NCBI RefSeq assembly: GCF_004522155.1
Contig: NZ_SDEA01000002.1
Span: forward strand, 310,001 to 374,000
Length of the DNA: 64,000 bases
Direction: 5' to 3'
Origin: Paracoccus luteus
GTDB taxonomy: Bacteria; Pseudomonadota; Alphaproteobacteria; Rhodobacterales; Rhodobacteraceae
A program made the position numbers and the translations under genes. The notes below the pieces were generated by a model, which saw only the letters and a program-made list of their open reading frames with translations, was not told the DNA's origin and searched no databases. Positions 20,393-30,179 of this stretch are shown in pieces. The first letter of the stretch is position 1, and the number at the start of each line of letters is the position of its first letter.

Positions 20393-21229
20393 ATGGATCG
20401 CCACTCGGTTTCCGGCCTGCCCTTTGTCAAGATGCACGGGGCCGGCAATGATTTCGTCGTCATCGATTCGCGCAGCCGTCCGGGCGGCGCGGCGGTCACG
20501 GCCGCGCTGGCGCGCGCGCTGGGCGACCGCAACCGCGGCGTGGGGTTCGACCAGCTGGCCCAGATCCTGCCCGATGCGGATGCCGATTACCGGCTGGTGT
20601 TCTGGAACGCCGACGGCAGCCAGGCGGGGGCCTGCGGCAACGCCTCGCGCTGCGTGGCGGAGCTGATGATGACCGGACTGGGCCGCGAGGCCGTGTGCTT
20701 TGCGACCGCCCGCGGCACGCTTGAGGCGCGGCGCGAAGGCGCGGGCGTCACCGTGAACATGGGTCATCCGCAGCTGGACTGGGACCGGGTGCCGCTGGCG
20801 CAGGCGGTGGACACGCTGCATCTGCCGCTGGACGGCGATCCGGCGGCGGTGGGCATGGGCAATCCCCATTGCGTGTTCTTCGTTCCCGACGCGCAGGCGG
20901 TGGCGCTGGAAACCCTTGGCCCGCGCGTGGAACACGACCCGCTGTTCCCCGAACGCACCAACGTCGAGTTCGCCAGCGTGATCGGGCCGGACCGCCTGCG
21001 GATGCGGGTGTGGGAACGCGGCACCGGCGTCACGCTCGCCTGCGGGTCGGGGGCCTGCGCCACGGCGGTCGCGGCGCACCGGCGCGGGCTGACGGGGCGG
21101 AGGGTGACGCTGGATCTGGACGGCGGCACGCTGGTCGTGGACTGGCGCGACGATGGCGTCTGGATGACCGGGCCGGTGGCGCGGGTGTTTGACGGGGTGC
21201 TGTCGCCCGAATGGCTGGCCGCGACATGA
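20393..21229 (+). CDS. dapF: diaminopimelate epimerase
   Basis: PLP-independent racemase converting LL- to meso-diaminopimelate for lysine and peptidoglycan. 278 residues. Both catalytic cysteines are present: GACGNASRC near residue 79 and ACGSGACAT near residue 218. The N-terminal [11 protein letters not shown] and [10 protein letters not shown] are also typical. The ATG at 20393 was chosen because the family starts about ten residues before HGAGNDF. It overlaps mtaB by four bases. The other lysine genes dapB and asd also lie in this window but are not linked to it. Confidence 0.96.
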   Translation: MDRHSVSGLPFVKMHGAGNDFVVIDSRSRPGGAAVTAALARALGDRNRGVGFDQLAQILPDADADYRLVFWNADGSQAGACGNASRCVAELMMTGLGREAVCFATARGTLEARREGAGVTVNMGHPQLDWDRVPLAQAVDTLHLPLDGDPAAVGMGNPHCVFFVPDAQAVALETLGPRVEHDPLFPERTNVEFASVIGPDRLRMRVWERGTGVTLACGSGACATAVAAHRRGLTGRRVTLDLDGGTLVVDWRDDGVWMTGPVARVFDGVLSPEWLAAT

Positions 21230-22476
21230 CCGCGCCCCCGATCTTCGCCACGCTGGGCTGCCGCCTGAACGCTTACGAATCCGCAGCGATGGCCGAGTTG
21301 GCCGCGGCCGCCGGGCTGCAGGGCGCGGTGATCGTCAACACCTGCGCCGTGACGTCCGAGGCCGTGCGCAAAGCCCGCCAAGAAATCCGCCGCCTTGCGC
21401 GCGAAAACCCCGGCACGCCGATCATCGTCACCGGCTGCGCCGCCCAGACGGAACCGGAAACCTTCGCCGCCATGCCCGAGGTCGCCCGCGTCGTCGGCAA
21501 CCACGAGAAGATGCAGCCCGCCACCTGGGCCAGCCTCGCCGCGCCCGATTTCGGGACCGAACGGGTGATGGTGGACGACATCATGTCGGTGCGGGAAACC
21601 GCCGGCCACCTGATCGACGGCTTTGGCCGCCACCGCGCCTATGTGCAGGTCCAGAACGGCTGCGACCACCGCTGCACCTTCTGCATCATCCCCTATGGGC
21701 GGGGAAACTCGCGGTCCGTCCCGGCGGGCGTTGTGGTGGACCAGATCAGGCGGCTGCGCGACCGGGGCTTCAACGAGGTCGTGCTGACGGGGGTGGACCT
21801 GACAAGCTGGGGCGCGGACCTGCCGGGGACGCCGCGTCTGGGCAACCTCGTGCGGCGCATCCTGCGGATGGTGCCCGACCTGCCGCGCCTGCGGATTTCC
21901 AGCATCGATTCGATCGAGGCCGACCCCGACCTGATGGAGGCCATCGCCACCGAGCCGCGCCTGATGCCGCACCTGCACCTGTCCCTGCAGCACGGCGACG
22001 ACCTGATCCTCAAACGCATGAAGCGCCGCCACCTGCGCGACGACGCGATCCGCTTCTGCGAGGAGGCCCGCCGCCTGCGCCCCGGCATCGTCTTCGGCGC
22101 CGACATCATCGCGGGCTTTCCCACGGAAACCGAGGCGCATTTCCAGAACTCGGTCAGGCTGGTGCAGGATTGCGGCCTGACCTTCCTGCATGTGTTCCCC
22201 TACAGCGCGCGCACCGGCACCCCCGCCGCGCGGATGCCGCGTGTGCCCGGCCCGGCGATCAAGGACCGCGCCGCGCGGCTGCGCGCCGTGGGACAAGCCG
22301 CGCTGACGGCGCATCTGGACGCGCAGGTCGGGCGCACCCACCGCATCCTGACCGAAGGCCCGCGCACCGGCCGCACGGAACAGTTCACCGAGGTCGCCTT
22401 CGCCCGCGACATGCCCGAGGGCGCGCTGATCGACGCCGCCGTCACCGGCCACGACGGCGCGCGGCTGACCGCCTGA
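21226..22476 (+). CDS. mtaB: tRNA t6A37 methylthiotransferase
   Basis: Radical-SAM enzyme that turns t6A into ms2t6A at position 37 of ANN-decoding tRNAs such as tRNA-Lys. 416 residues. The N-terminal UPF0004 domain shows its three cluster cysteines in TLGCRLN, NTCAVT and TGCAAQ. The radical-SAM motif is [10 protein letters not shown] near residue 150. HLSLQHGDD and a short TRAM-like C-terminus follow. The short N-terminus and Arg-Leu-Asn motif place it in MtaB rather than MiaB or RimO. It is coupled to dapF by ATGA, and a tRNA-Lys gene that could be a substrate lies just upstream. Confidence 0.93.
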   Translation: MTAPPIFATLGCRLNAYESAAMAELAAAAGLQGAVIVNTCAVTSEAVRKARQEIRRLARENPGTPIIVTGCAAQTEPETFAAMPEVARVVGNHEKMQPATWASLAAPDFGTERVMVDDIMSVRETAGHLIDGFGRHRAYVQVQNGCDHRCTFCIIPYGRGNSRSVPAGVVVDQIRRLRDRGFNEVVLTGVDLTSWGADLPGTPRLGNLVRRILRMVPDLPRLRISSIDSIEADPDLMEAIATEPRLMPHLHLSLQHGDDLILKRMKRRHLRDDAIRFCEEARRLRPGIVFGADIIAGFPTETEAHFQNSVRLVQDCGLTFLHVFPYSARTGTPAARMPRVPGPAIKDRAARLRAVGQAALTAHLDAQVGRTHRILTEGPRTGRTEQFTEVAFARDMPEGALIDAAVTGHDGARLTA

Positions 22477-22827
22477 GCGGGCATCGTGTGACGGTGCGCG
22501 GCGATCGGCCCGGTCCGGCGGCACCGACAGGGGATTCGCGTCATCGTGGGCGCGCGGACCTGCCGGCCGACGCCGCCCCGCCTGCTGACCTGTCGCGCCG
22601 CTGGCCCGCCTGACCGCCCCGGCCCCGGTGGCACCGCCCGCCCCCCGCGGCACGACGCGGCTGGCAAGCGTCAGCGTCGGCCGGGCGCGGCACGGCTCGG
22701 CCTTTCCGATGAACGGCGTCGGCAGGGTGCCGCGCGGCCCCGCCAGCACGCCCGCGGGCTGCGACCAAGGCACGGTCCCGGCGCTGGCCGCTTGCCTGCG
22801 GCGCGCGAATGGATCAGCCTGCGGGCC
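22477..22827. other. 351-bp gap without recognised gene
   Basis: Between mtaB and the deacetylase gene. Frames on both strands give only low-complexity Arg/Ala/Pro translations with no family motif. I see no repeat or strong terminator. It could be a decayed gene or regulatory DNA. Confidence 0.4.
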
Positions 22828-23745
22828 ATGACACTGCTCTATTCGCATCCCGTCGCGGCCCGCCACGAAACCCCGTCCGGCCACCCCGAACAGGCCGCCC
22901 GGCACCGCGCGGTGCTGGACGCGCTGGCCGACATGGACCTGGATCGCCGCGTGGCGCGGATGGGGGCGGAAGCCGACGTGCTGCGCTGCCATCCGGCGCG
23001 CCACCTGGACCGGCTGCGCGGCGCGCTGCCGGACCGGGGCACGGCGGCGCTGGATGCCGACACGCATCTGTCGCCCGACAGCCTGGACGCGGCGCTGCAC
23101 GCGGTCGGCGGGGCGTGCGCGACGGTCGATGCGGTGCTGGGCGGGCAGGACGACAGCGCCTTTGTCGCCATGCGCCCGCCGGGCCACCATGCCGAGCGCG
23201 AAACCCCGATGGGGTTCTGCCTGCTGGGCACGGCCGCCATCGCGGCCATGCGGGCGCTGGACCATCACGGGCTGGACCGGGTGGCGGTGGTGGATTTCGA
23301 CGTCCACCACGGCAACGGCACGCAGGATCTGCTGTGGGACGAAGGCCGCGCGTTCTTCGCCTCGACCCACCAGATGCCGCTTTATCCCGGCACCGGGGCT
23401 GCGGGCGAACGCGGCGCGCATGACCAGATGATGAACGTGCCGCTGCGCCCCGGCAGCGGCGGGGCCGAGGCGCGGACGGCGTGGACGGCCATCGCCGCGC
23501 GGCTGCGCGAGTGGCGGCCGGGGCTGGTGGTCGTCTCGGCCGGGTTCGACGCGCATCGCGACGACCCGCTGGCGGAACTGGACTGGGACGACGCCGATTT
23601 CGCCGCCGTCACCGCGCTGATCCGCGACGCCGCGCGCGACGCGGGCGCGCCGGTGGTGTCGGTGCTGGAAGGCGGCTATGATCTGGCCGCGCTGGGCCGT
23701 TCGGCCCGCCTGCACGTCCAGACGTTGAAGGAGCCTGCCCGATGA
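22828..23745 (+). CDS. histone-deacetylase-family protein (class II type amidohydrolase)
   Basis: 305-residue zinc hydrolase of the HDAC/AcuC/polyamine-deacetylase superfamily. Active-site elements seen: RPPGHHAE near residue 115 (tandem His), DFDVHHGNGT near residue 155 (zinc Asp and His), and VSAGFDAHRDDPL near residue 235 (second zinc Asp). The ATG at 22828 begins right before LLYSHP, the usual N-terminus. Bacterial members deacetylate small amines or lysine side chains; the substrate here is unknown. It is coupled to xseB (ATGA) and so leads the xseB-ispA-dxs operon. Confidence 0.9.
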   Translation: MTLLYSHPVAARHETPSGHPEQAARHRAVLDALADMDLDRRVARMGAEADVLRCHPARHLDRLRGALPDRGTAALDADTHLSPDSLDAALHAVGGACATVDAVLGGQDDSAFVAMRPPGHHAERETPMGFCLLGTAAIAAMRALDHHGLDRVAVVDFDVHHGNGTQDLLWDEGRAFFASTHQMPLYPGTGAAGERGAHDQMMNVPLRPGSGGAEARTAWTAIAARLREWRPGLVVVSAGFDAHRDDPLAELDWDDADFAAVTALIRDAARDAGAPVVSVLEGGYDLAALGRSARLHVQTLKEPAR

Positions 23746-23984
23746 CCGACCCCGAGATCGACTCGCTGTCCTTCGAGGACGCGATGAAGGAGCTGGAGGC
23801 GACGGTCGGCCGGCTGGAACATGGCGACGCCACGCTGGAACAGTCCATCGCGCTTTATGAACGCGGGGCGCTGCTGCGCGCGCATTGCGAACGCCGCCTG
23901 CGCGCCGCCGAGGAGCGGGTCGAAAAGATCATGCTGGCCGCCAATGGCGAGCCGTCCGGCACCACCCCGGTCGAGGGGTTGTGA
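23742..23984 (+). CDS. xseB: exodeoxyribonuclease VII small subunit
   Basis: 80-residue XseB, regulatory subunit of the single-strand exonuclease. It has the conserved LSFEDAMKELEATVGRLE helix and the LEQSIALYERGALLRAHCE helix. It lies between the deacetylase and ispA with overlaps on both sides (ATGA and TGATG). The xseB-ispA-dxs order is widespread in proteobacteria. xseA is not in the window. Confidence 0.95.
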   Translation: MTDPEIDSLSFEDAMKELEATVGRLEHGDATLEQSIALYERGALLRAHCERRLRAAEERVEKIMLAANGEPSGTTPVEGL

Positions 23985-24853
23985 TGCAGTCACGGCTGCA
24001 GGCCGTCCGCGCCGCCGTCCAGCAGGCGCTGGACGACGCGTTCGCCGATCTGCCGGACGGCGATCTGGCGGATGCGATGCGCTATGCCTGCGTCGGCGGC
24101 AAGCGGGTGCGCGCCTTTCTGGTGATGGAATCGGCGCGTCTGCACGGGCTGGCGGACTCTGCCGCCCTGCCGGTGGCGGTCGCGGTGGAAATGCTGCACG
24201 CCTATAGCCTGGTCCACGACGATTTGCCGGCGATGGACGACGACGATCTGCGCCGGGGGATGCCCACCTGCCATATCCAGTGGTCCGAGGCGACGGCGAT
24301 CCTGGCGGGCGACGCGCTGCAATCGCTGGCGTTCCGGCAGCTTGCGGACCCCGCCATCGGCGACGCCGACGTGCGCGTCGCGCTGGTGGCGCGGCTGGCG
24401 GATGCGGCCGGCGCGCGCGGCATGGTCTGGGGGCAGGCGCAGGACATCGCCGCCCAGACGGCGGCCGAGCCGCTGGATCTGGCCGCGGTCAAGGCCCTGC
24501 AACAGGGCAAGACCGGCGCGCTGATCGGCTTTGCCGCGACGGCGGGCGCGGTCATCGCCCGCGCCGATCCCGCGCCGCTGGCAGACTACGCGCGCAACCT
24601 GGGGCTGGCGTTCCAGGTCGCGGACGACATCCTGGACGTGACCGGCGACGAGGCCGCGACCGGCAAGCGCGTCCACAAGGACGCGGCCGCCGGCAAGGCG
24701 ACCTTCGTGTCGCTGCTGGGGCTGGACGGCGCGCGCGGGCAGGCGGCCCGCCTGGTCGCCCGCGCCGAGGCCGCGCTGGACGCCTGCGGCGAAAGCGATC
24801 CGGCCGGAAACTTGCGGGCGCTGGCGCGTTTCGTTATCGAACGCCAGACCTGA
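23984..24853 (+). CDS. ispA: farnesyl (polyprenyl) diphosphate synthase
   Basis: Prenyltransferase joining IPP and DMAPP to geranyl/farnesyl diphosphate. 289 residues. First Asp-rich motif [14 protein letters not shown] near residue 80, second [12 protein letters not shown] near residue 207, with the GGKRVRA IPP site near residue 35. The ATG overlaps the xseB stop; a GTG three bases earlier is an alternative. Placed directly before dxs, it provides precursors for quinones, carotenoids and undecaprenol. Confidence 0.95.
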   Translation: MQSRLQAVRAAVQQALDDAFADLPDGDLADAMRYACVGGKRVRAFLVMESARLHGLADSAALPVAVAVEMLHAYSLVHDDLPAMDDDDLRRGMPTCHIQWSEATAILAGDALQSLAFRQLADPAIGDADVRVALVARLADAAGARGMVWGQAQDIAAQTAAEPLDLAAVKALQQGKTGALIGFAATAGAVIARADPAPLADYARNLGLAFQVADDILDVTGDEAATGKRVHKDAAAGKATFVSLLGLDGARGQAARLVARAEAALDACGESDPAGNLRALARFVIERQT

Positions 24854-24896
24854 AGGCCCGCGCAGCCAGCGCCAGCCGCCCGCAAAGGGGCACGCC

Positions 24897-26819
24897 ATGA
24901 CCGACCGCCCCGAACGGCCCCGCACCCCGGTCCTTGACCGGGTCGCCGCCCCCGCCGATTTGCGCGCGCTGTCCGACCGCGAGCTGCACCAGCTGGCCGA
25001 CGAGCTGCGGGCCGAGACGATCAGCGCCGTCAGCGTGACCGGCGGCCATCTGGGCGCGGGCCTGGGCGTGGTGGAACTGACCGTCGCGCTGCACGCCGTC
25101 TTTGAGGCGCCGCGCGACAAGATCATCTGGGACGTGGGCCACCAGTGCTATCCCCACAAGATCCTGACCGGCCGCCGCGACCGCATCCGCAGCCTGCGGA
25201 TGGAAGGGGGCCTGTCGGGGTTCACCAAGCGCAGCGAAAGCGCCTTTGACCCGTTCGGGGCGGGCCATTCCTCGACCTCGATCAGCGCGGCGCTGGGGTT
25301 CGCGGCGGCGCGCGATCTGGGCGGCGATCCGGGCGACGCCATCGCCGTCATCGGCGACGGCGCGATGAGCGCGGGCATGGCCTTCGAGGCGCTGAACAAC
25401 GCGGGCCATCTGGGAACGCGGCTGATCGTGATCCTGAACGACAACGAGATGTCGATCGCGCCCCCCACCGGGGCGCTGTCGTCCTATCTGACGCGGCTAT
25501 ACACCCGCGGCCCGTTCCAGGAGCTGAAGGCCGCCGCCAAGGGCGCGGTCAGCCTGCTGCCCCACCCGATGCAGGAAGGCGCGCGGCGGGCCAAGGAAAT
25601 GCTGAAGGGCATGACCATCGGCGGCACCCTGTTCGAAGAGCTGGGGTTTTCCTATATCGGCCCGGTGGACGGGCACGACCTGGACCAGCTGCTGCCGCTG
25701 CTGCGGACGGTCAAGGCGCGGGCGGACGGGCCGGTGCTGATCCACGCGGTGACGAAAAAGGGCAAGGGCTATGCCCCGGCGGAAAACGCCGCCGACCGCG
25801 GCCACGCGCGCGCCAAGTTCGACGTGGTCACGGGCGAGCAGGCCAAGGCGAAATCGAACGCCCCCAGCTATACCAGCGTGTTCGCCAAATCCCTGATCGC
25901 CGAGGCCGAGCGCGACGAGAAGATCGTGGCCATCACCGCCGCGATGCCGGACGGGACCGGGCTGAACCTGTTCGCCGACCGCTTTCCGCGCCGCTGCTTT
26001 GACGTGGGCATCGCCGAACAGCATGCGGTGACATTCGCCGCCGGGCTGGCGGCAGGGGGAATGCGGCCGTTCTGCGCGCTTTATTCGACGTTCCTGCAGC
26101 GCGGTTACGATCAGGTCGTCCATGACGTCGCGATCCAGCGCCTGCCGGTGCGGTTCGCCATCGACCGCGCGGGGCTGGTCGGCGCCGACGGCGCGACCCA
26201 CGCCGGCGCCTATGACATCGCGTTCCTGGCGAACCTGCCGGGGTTCGTGGTCATGGCGGCGGCGGACGAGGCGGAACTGGTCCACATGGTCGCCACCGCC
26301 GCGGCGCTGGACGACCGCCCCAGCGCCTTCCGCTTTCCCCGCGGCGAGGGCACCGGCGTCGAGATGCCCGACCGCGGCGTGCCGCTGGAAATCGGCCGCG
26401 GCCGCATCGTGGCCGAGGGCGCGGGCGTCGCGATCCTGTCCTTCGGCACCCGGCTGGCCGAGGTCATGGCCGCCCGCGAGTCGCTCGCCGCGCGCGGCAT
26501 CGCGCCCACCGTCGCCGACGCCCGCTTTGCCAAGCCGCTGGACCGCGACCTGATCCTGCGCCTTGCGCGCGAACATCAGGCGCTGATCACCATCGAAGAG
26601 GGCGCGACGGGCGGCTTTGGCAGCCATGTCGCGCAGCTGTTGGCCGACGCGGGCGTCTTTGACCGCGGGCTGCGGTTCCGCAGCATGGTCCTGCCCGACA
26701 CGTTCATCGACCACGCCAGCCCCGAGGCGATGTATCGCGCCGCCGCCATGAGCGCGCCGCAGATCGAGGCCAAGGTGCTGGAGGTTCTGGGGGTGGCGTC
26801 GCTGGAGCGGCGGGCGTGA
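24897..26819 (+). CDS. dxs: 1-deoxy-D-xylulose-5-phosphate synthase
   Basis: Thiamine-diphosphate enzyme making DXP from pyruvate and glyceraldehyde-3-phosphate, first step of the MEP isoprenoid pathway. 640 residues, full length. The TPP motif [18 protein letters not shown] is near residue 155, with [14 protein letters not shown] upstream, [10 protein letters not shown] near 255, and the transketolase-like [18 protein letters not shown] with the catalytic Glu near residue 370. It follows ispA by 43 bp, so the pathway entry and the prenyl chain enzyme are made together. Confidence 0.97.
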   Translation: MTDRPERPRTPVLDRVAAPADLRALSDRELHQLADELRAETISAVSVTGGHLGAGLGVVELTVALHAVFEAPRDKIIWDVGHQCYPHKILTGRRDRIRSLRMEGGLSGFTKRSESAFDPFGAGHSSTSISAALGFAAARDLGGDPGDAIAVIGDGAMSAGMAFEALNNAGHLGTRLIVILNDNEMSIAPPTGALSSYLTRLYTRGPFQELKAAAKGAVSLLPHPMQEGARRAKEMLKGMTIGGTLFEELGFSYIGPVDGHDLDQLLPLLRTVKARADGPVLIHAVTKKGKGYAPAENAADRGHARAKFDVVTGEQAKAKSNAPSYTSVFAKSLIAEAERDEKIVAITAAMPDGTGLNLFADRFPRRCFDVGIAEQHAVTFAAGLAAGGMRPFCALYSTFLQRGYDQVVHDVAIQRLPVRFAIDRAGLVGADGATHAGAYDIAFLANLPGFVVMAAADEAELVHMVATAAALDDRPSAFRFPRGEGTGVEMPDRGVPLEIGRGRIVAEGAGVAILSFGTRLAEVMAARESLAARGIAPTVADARFAKPLDRDLILRLAREHQALITIEEGATGGFGSHVAQLLADAGVFDRGLRFRSMVLPDTFIDHASPEAMYRAAAMSAPQIEAKVLEVLGVASLERRA

Positions 26820-27079
26820 GCGGCGAGGGGCTGCCGTCTGACGAAGAACCGATGCCGCCGTTGACGCCACTGGCCGGGACGCCCCCGCGCCGCGTTGGCG
26901 CGGCCCCTGATCGGCCGCAATACCTGAAGCGCCGTCCCGCGGGCCTGCGCGCCTGGTGATCGGCGACGGCCCGGCCGCGACGCCCCGTCCCGCGACCATT
27001 CCCCGCACGGGCATGCGGACCATCGCCATCCTTGCGCCGGATCGACACGGACCGCCCAAGGCAAGCCCGATCCGCCGCG

Positions 27080-27646
27080 TCAGGATTCGGGATAGCCCAG
27101 CCAACCCTCAAGTTGTTCCCAGCTTTCGTTCATGGGCCAGGCGCGGGACAGATACGGCAGGGCGATGTGGCCATACAGCAGCGACAGCTGCCATTCGGCC
27201 TCCTCCTCGTCCCGGCCGGCGATGGCGGACAGATACAGCGATGACGCCAGCCCGGTGCGGTCGGACCCGCCCTGGCAATGGACCAGAACCGGCTTCGGCG
27301 CGGATTGCAGCAGGGCGATCAGCTGCGCCGCCTCGGCCCGGTCGATGTGGTCGGCCGCCGACAGGGCCATGTCATAGTGGCGGACACCCAGATCGCCGGT
27401 GACCGCCAGCTCGTCGTCATACCAGGGCGTGCCGGGATGACTGCCGCGCAGGTTGATGACGCTGCGGATGCCGTGGTCGGTGATCCGGTCGTGCAGCATC
27501 GCCCCGTCCATCTGCCCCGAGCGATAGTATTCGCCGGGGATGATCTCGTGGAAATTGCCGCGCAGATGCAGCGCGCCCAGATGGACGCCCAGCAACGCCA
27601 GCAGGATGCCCGACAGCGCCAGCGTCCGTTTCACCAGTTTTCGCAT
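27080..27646 (-). CDS. dual-specificity/tyrosine-type protein phosphatase family protein
   Basis: 188 residues with an N-terminal membrane anchor (LALSGILLALLGVHLGAL, about residues 9-26) and a cysteine-phosphatase domain. The signature HCQGGSDRTG (HCx5R, near residue 122) and a likely general-acid loop upstream are present. Members of this family act on phosphotyrosine, inositol phosphates or similar substrates at the membrane; the substrate is not predictable. It is divergent from the VIT gene with 65 bp between starts. Confidence 0.85.
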   Translation of the reverse strand: MRKLVKRTLALSGILLALLGVHLGALHLRGNFHEIIPGEYYRSGQMDGAMLHDRITDHGIRSVINLRGSHPGTPWYDDELAVTGDLGVRHYDMALSAADHIDRAEAAQLIALLQSAPKPVLVHCQGGSDRTGLASSLYLSAIAGRDEEEAEWQLSLLYGHIALPYLSRAWPMNESWEQLEGWLGYPES

Positions 27647-27711
27647 CGTGGATGTTCCCCCGCGCCCCTGCGGTCTGGCCCCGGCGCCCCCGCCATCATA
27701 AAGGATCGCGC

Positions 27712-28428
27712 ATGACTCGCCACACCCATCCCGACGCGCACCCGGACGATCCGCATTACATCAGCCGCTCTGGCTGGCTGCGGGCGGCGGTGCTGGGGGC
27801 GAATGACGGGATCGTGTCGGTCAGCTCGCTGATCGTGGGCGTGACGATGGCCAACCCCGCCCCCGGCGCGGTGGCCATCGCGGGCATCGCGGGGCTGGCG
27901 GCGGGGGCGCTGTCGATGGCGGCGGGGGAATATGTCAGCGTCAGCTCGCAGGCCGACATCGAGCGGGCGGACATCCGCCGCGAAAAGCGCGCCCTGAAGG
28001 CCCAGCCCGACGTCGAGCTGGAGGAGCTGGCCGCCATCTATGAGGCGCGCGGGCTGGCGCCCGACACCGCCCTGATGGTCGCGGCCGAGTTGACCGAGCA
28101 TGACGCGCTGGGCGCCCATATCCGCGACGAGCTGGGGCTGAGCGAGGTCCACGCAGCCAACCCCATGCAGGCGGCGCTGGCCTCGGGCGTCACCTTCAGC
28201 GCGGCGGCTGCCGTGCCGCTGCTGGCGGCGCTGGCCGCGCCGCGCGGGCAGACGCTGCCGGTGGTGCTGGTCGTGACGCTGCTGGCGCTGGGCGCGCTGG
28301 GGGCGATCGGGGCCTGGGCGGGCGGCGCGCCGATCGGGCGGGCTGTCGCACGCGTGATCCTGTGGGGCGGGTTCGCGATGGCCGTGACGGCCGCGATCGG
28401 GCATGCTTTCGGCGTATCCGTCGGCTGA
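27712..28428 (+). CDS. VIT family (VIT1/CCC1) iron/manganese transporter
   Basis: 238-residue inner-membrane protein. The family opening LRAAVLGANDGIVSVSSLIVGV is intact (TM1 with the Asp), followed by AAGALSMAAGEYVSVSSQAD (TM2) and the cytoplasmic metal-binding helical loop (RREKRALKAQPDVELEEL). Three further TM helices follow after residue 155. It probably moves Fe2+ or Mn2+ out of the cytosol. The ATG at 27712 follows AAAGGAT. The downstream SH3 gene begins 14 bp after the stop and is likely co-transcribed. Confidence 0.92.
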   Translation: MTRHTHPDAHPDDPHYISRSGWLRAAVLGANDGIVSVSSLIVGVTMANPAPGAVAIAGIAGLAAGALSMAAGEYVSVSSQADIERADIRREKRALKAQPDVELEELAAIYEARGLAPDTALMVAAELTEHDALGAHIRDELGLSEVHAANPMQAALASGVTFSAAAAVPLLAALAAPRGQTLPVVLVVTLLALGALGAIGAWAGGAPIGRAVARVILWGGFAMAVTAAIGHAFGVSVG

Positions 28429-28442
28429 ACCAAAGGACCGCC

Positions 28443-29051
28443 ATGATCCGCGCCCTGCTGCTTGCGACCCTGACCGCGCTGGCGGTGCCCGTGCTGACGA
28501 CGCCGGCGCTGGCCACGCCTACGCTGTATGACGTGACCGGCGTGTCGGCGGGCGACGTTCTGAACATCCGGGCCGAACCGAACGCCCGCGCCCGCATCGT
28601 GGGCACCCTGCCCGCCAATGCGCGCGGGTTCGAGGTGTCCGAGACATCCGCCAACGGCTGGGCGCGCATCCATGACGGCACCCGCACGGGCTGGGTCAAC
28701 GCCCGCTATCTGGTCCGGGCCGCGCCGGTGGCCGCGCCGCAGCTGACCTGTCTGGGGACCGAGCCGTTCTGGTCGCTGACCCGGTTCGACGACACGCTGA
28801 CCTGGACGACGCCGGACACCGCGCCGCGCGCCATGACCCTGCGCGCGGGGCTGACCGACGGGCTGGACCCGGTGCGCACCCAGGCGATGATCGGCGGCGA
28901 CGCCGCGGGGCGGGTGACGGCGGTGATCCGCAGCGAACAGTGCAGCGACGGCATGTCGGACCAACGCTATCCGCTGGGCGTGACGGTCCTGCTGGACGGC
29001 AGCGGGCAGGCGACGCGGATGCTGACCGGCTGCTGCCGGGTCGGGCCATAG
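28443..29051 (+). CDS. secreted SH3-domain protein with COG3650-like C-terminus
   Basis: 202 residues. A signal peptide ends near ALA-TP (residue 24). A bacterial SH3 domain spans about 28-92 (VLNIRAEPNARARIVG, NGWARIHDGTRTGWVNARYL). The C-terminal domain (CLGTEPFWSLTRFDD to SDQRYPLGVTVLLDG) resembles the COG3650/DUF-type domain found in lipoproteins and cell-wall proteins. Three cysteines (CLGT, QCSD, CCR) may form disulfides in the periplasm. Function unknown; envelope association is inferred. Confidence 0.8.
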   Translation: MIRALLLATLTALAVPVLTTPALATPTLYDVTGVSAGDVLNIRAEPNARARIVGTLPANARGFEVSETSANGWARIHDGTRTGWVNARYLVRAAPVAAPQLTCLGTEPFWSLTRFDDTLTWTTPDTAPRAMTLRAGLTDGLDPVRTQAMIGGDAAGRVTAVIRSEQCSDGMSDQRYPLGVTVLLDGSGQATRMLTGCCRVGP

Positions 29052-29090
29052 GCGGCCGACCCCGGAGGGGAGCCAGGCCGGCGGACCTTG

Positions 29091-29334
29091 GCCGCCAGCC
29101 CGGACTGCGGCCGCCGGACTGCGGCCACCGGGCGAGTCCGTCTGTTCCCGTCGGACGCTGTGGGCACAGGGGCTGCGGCCTTAAGCGGCGGGTGCGTCCC
29201 CGGCGTCCAGCAGCGCCGCCAGCCCGGACTGCGGCGTCCGGCGGCGAGCGTCGGGCGTGGCCGTCTGTTCCCGTCGAACCCTCTGGACTGGGCTGCGGCC
29301 TTACGCGGCAGGCGCGTCCCCGGCGTCCAGCAGC
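29091..29334. repeat. tandem duplication of the epimerase gene 3' end (two ~120-bp units)
   Basis: Unit A (29091-29214) and unit B (29215-29334) share the start GCCGCCAGCCCGGACTGCGG, a central TCTGTTCCCGTCG and a 44-bp end. Unit B carries the real last codons of the epimerase gene (stop at 29303-29301). Unit A carries a copy of those codons 120 bp downstream. Over the 13 duplicated codons before the stop the three base changes are all synonymous. Confidence 0.8.
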
Positions 29335-30179
29335 GCCGCCAGCCCGGCGCGGTAATCGGGATAGCGCAGGGTCACGCCCAGCTCGCGCTTGATGCGGCCG
29401 TTCGCCACCCGCTTGCTTTCGGCATAGAAGCTGCGCGCCATCGGGGTCATGCGGGCGGTGGCGAAATCCTCGGCCGCGGGGACGGGCAGGCCGCACAGCC
29501 GGGCGGCGTGGGCCAGCACATCCTGCGGCGGGGCGGGGTCGTCGTCGCAGACGTTATAGATGGCGCCCGGCGCGGGGCGCGCGATGGATGCGGCCAGCAC
29601 CAGCGCGATATCCTCGGCGTGGATGCGGGAAAACACCTGTCCGGGCTTGATGATGCGCCGGGCGGTGCCCGAGCGGATCTTTTCGAACGGCCCGCGTCCG
29701 GGGCCATAGATCCCCGCCAGCCGGAAGATGTGCAGCGGCAGCCCGTGGGCGGCGGCCAGCGCCTGCCACGCCGCCTCGGCGGCGACGCGTTCGTGCCCGC
29801 GCGTGGTCGCGGGGGTCAGCGCGGCGGTTTCGTCCACCCACGCGCCCTGCCGGTCGCCATAGACCCCGGTGGTGGACAGATAGCCCAGCCAGCGCGCCGG
29901 GCTGGCCGCGATGTCGCGGCCGAAATCGCGCAGCGCCGGGTCGCCGTCCGGCCCCGGCCCGGCGCTGAGCAGGATCGCGTCGGCGCGGGCCAGTTCGGCG
30001 CGCACGGCGCCCTCGTCCCCCGGCCACAGCAGGGGCGCGGCGCCGGCGGCGGCGACGCGGGCCGGCCCCCCGCCGGATGGGTCGTCGCGGGTGGTGCCGG
30101 TGACGGTCCAGCCCTGCGCGACCAGCCGCCGGGTCAGGAACCCCGCGGAATAGCCGTGGCCCAGCGTCACCAGCCTCAT
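29301..30179 (-). CDS. NAD(P)-dependent epimerase/SDR-family protein (YeeZ-like)
   Basis: 292-residue Rossmann-fold protein. The N-terminal [17 protein letters not shown] is a variant dinucleotide motif, followed by [30 protein letters not shown] (Ser/Thr and Tyr of the active site), [13 protein letters not shown] and RIHAEDIA. This matches the YeeZ/extended atypical SDR group. The reaction is unknown. Its start overlaps the upstream LLM oxidoreductase stop by four bases. Its 3' end is tandemly duplicated downstream. Confidence 0.87.
   Translation of the reverse strand: MRLVTLGHGYSAGFLTRRLVAQGWTVTGTTRDDPSGGGPARVAAAGAAPLLWPGDEGAVRAELARADAILLSAGPGPDGDPALRDFGRDIAASPARWLGYLSTTGVYGDRQGAWVDETAALTPATTRGHERVAAEAAWQALAAAHGLPLHIFRLAGIYGPGRGPFEKIRSGTARRIIKPGQVFSRIHAEDIALVLAASIARPAPGAIYNVCDDDPAPPQDVLAHAARLCGLPVPAAEDFATARMTPMARSFYAESKRVANGRIKRELGVTLRYPDYRAGLAALLDAGDAPAA

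Noticed and set aside
20764..23715. 983-residue minus-strand frame across dapF, mtaB and the deacetylase gene
   Set aside because: Crosses three real genes on the other strand with no recognisable domain. Its length only reflects few stops in GC-rich DNA.
27712..29051. Possible metal-uptake regulation site upstream of the VIT gene
   Set aside because: I looked for a Fur/Irr/Mur-like inverted repeat in the 65-bp divergent gap and found none that is convincing.
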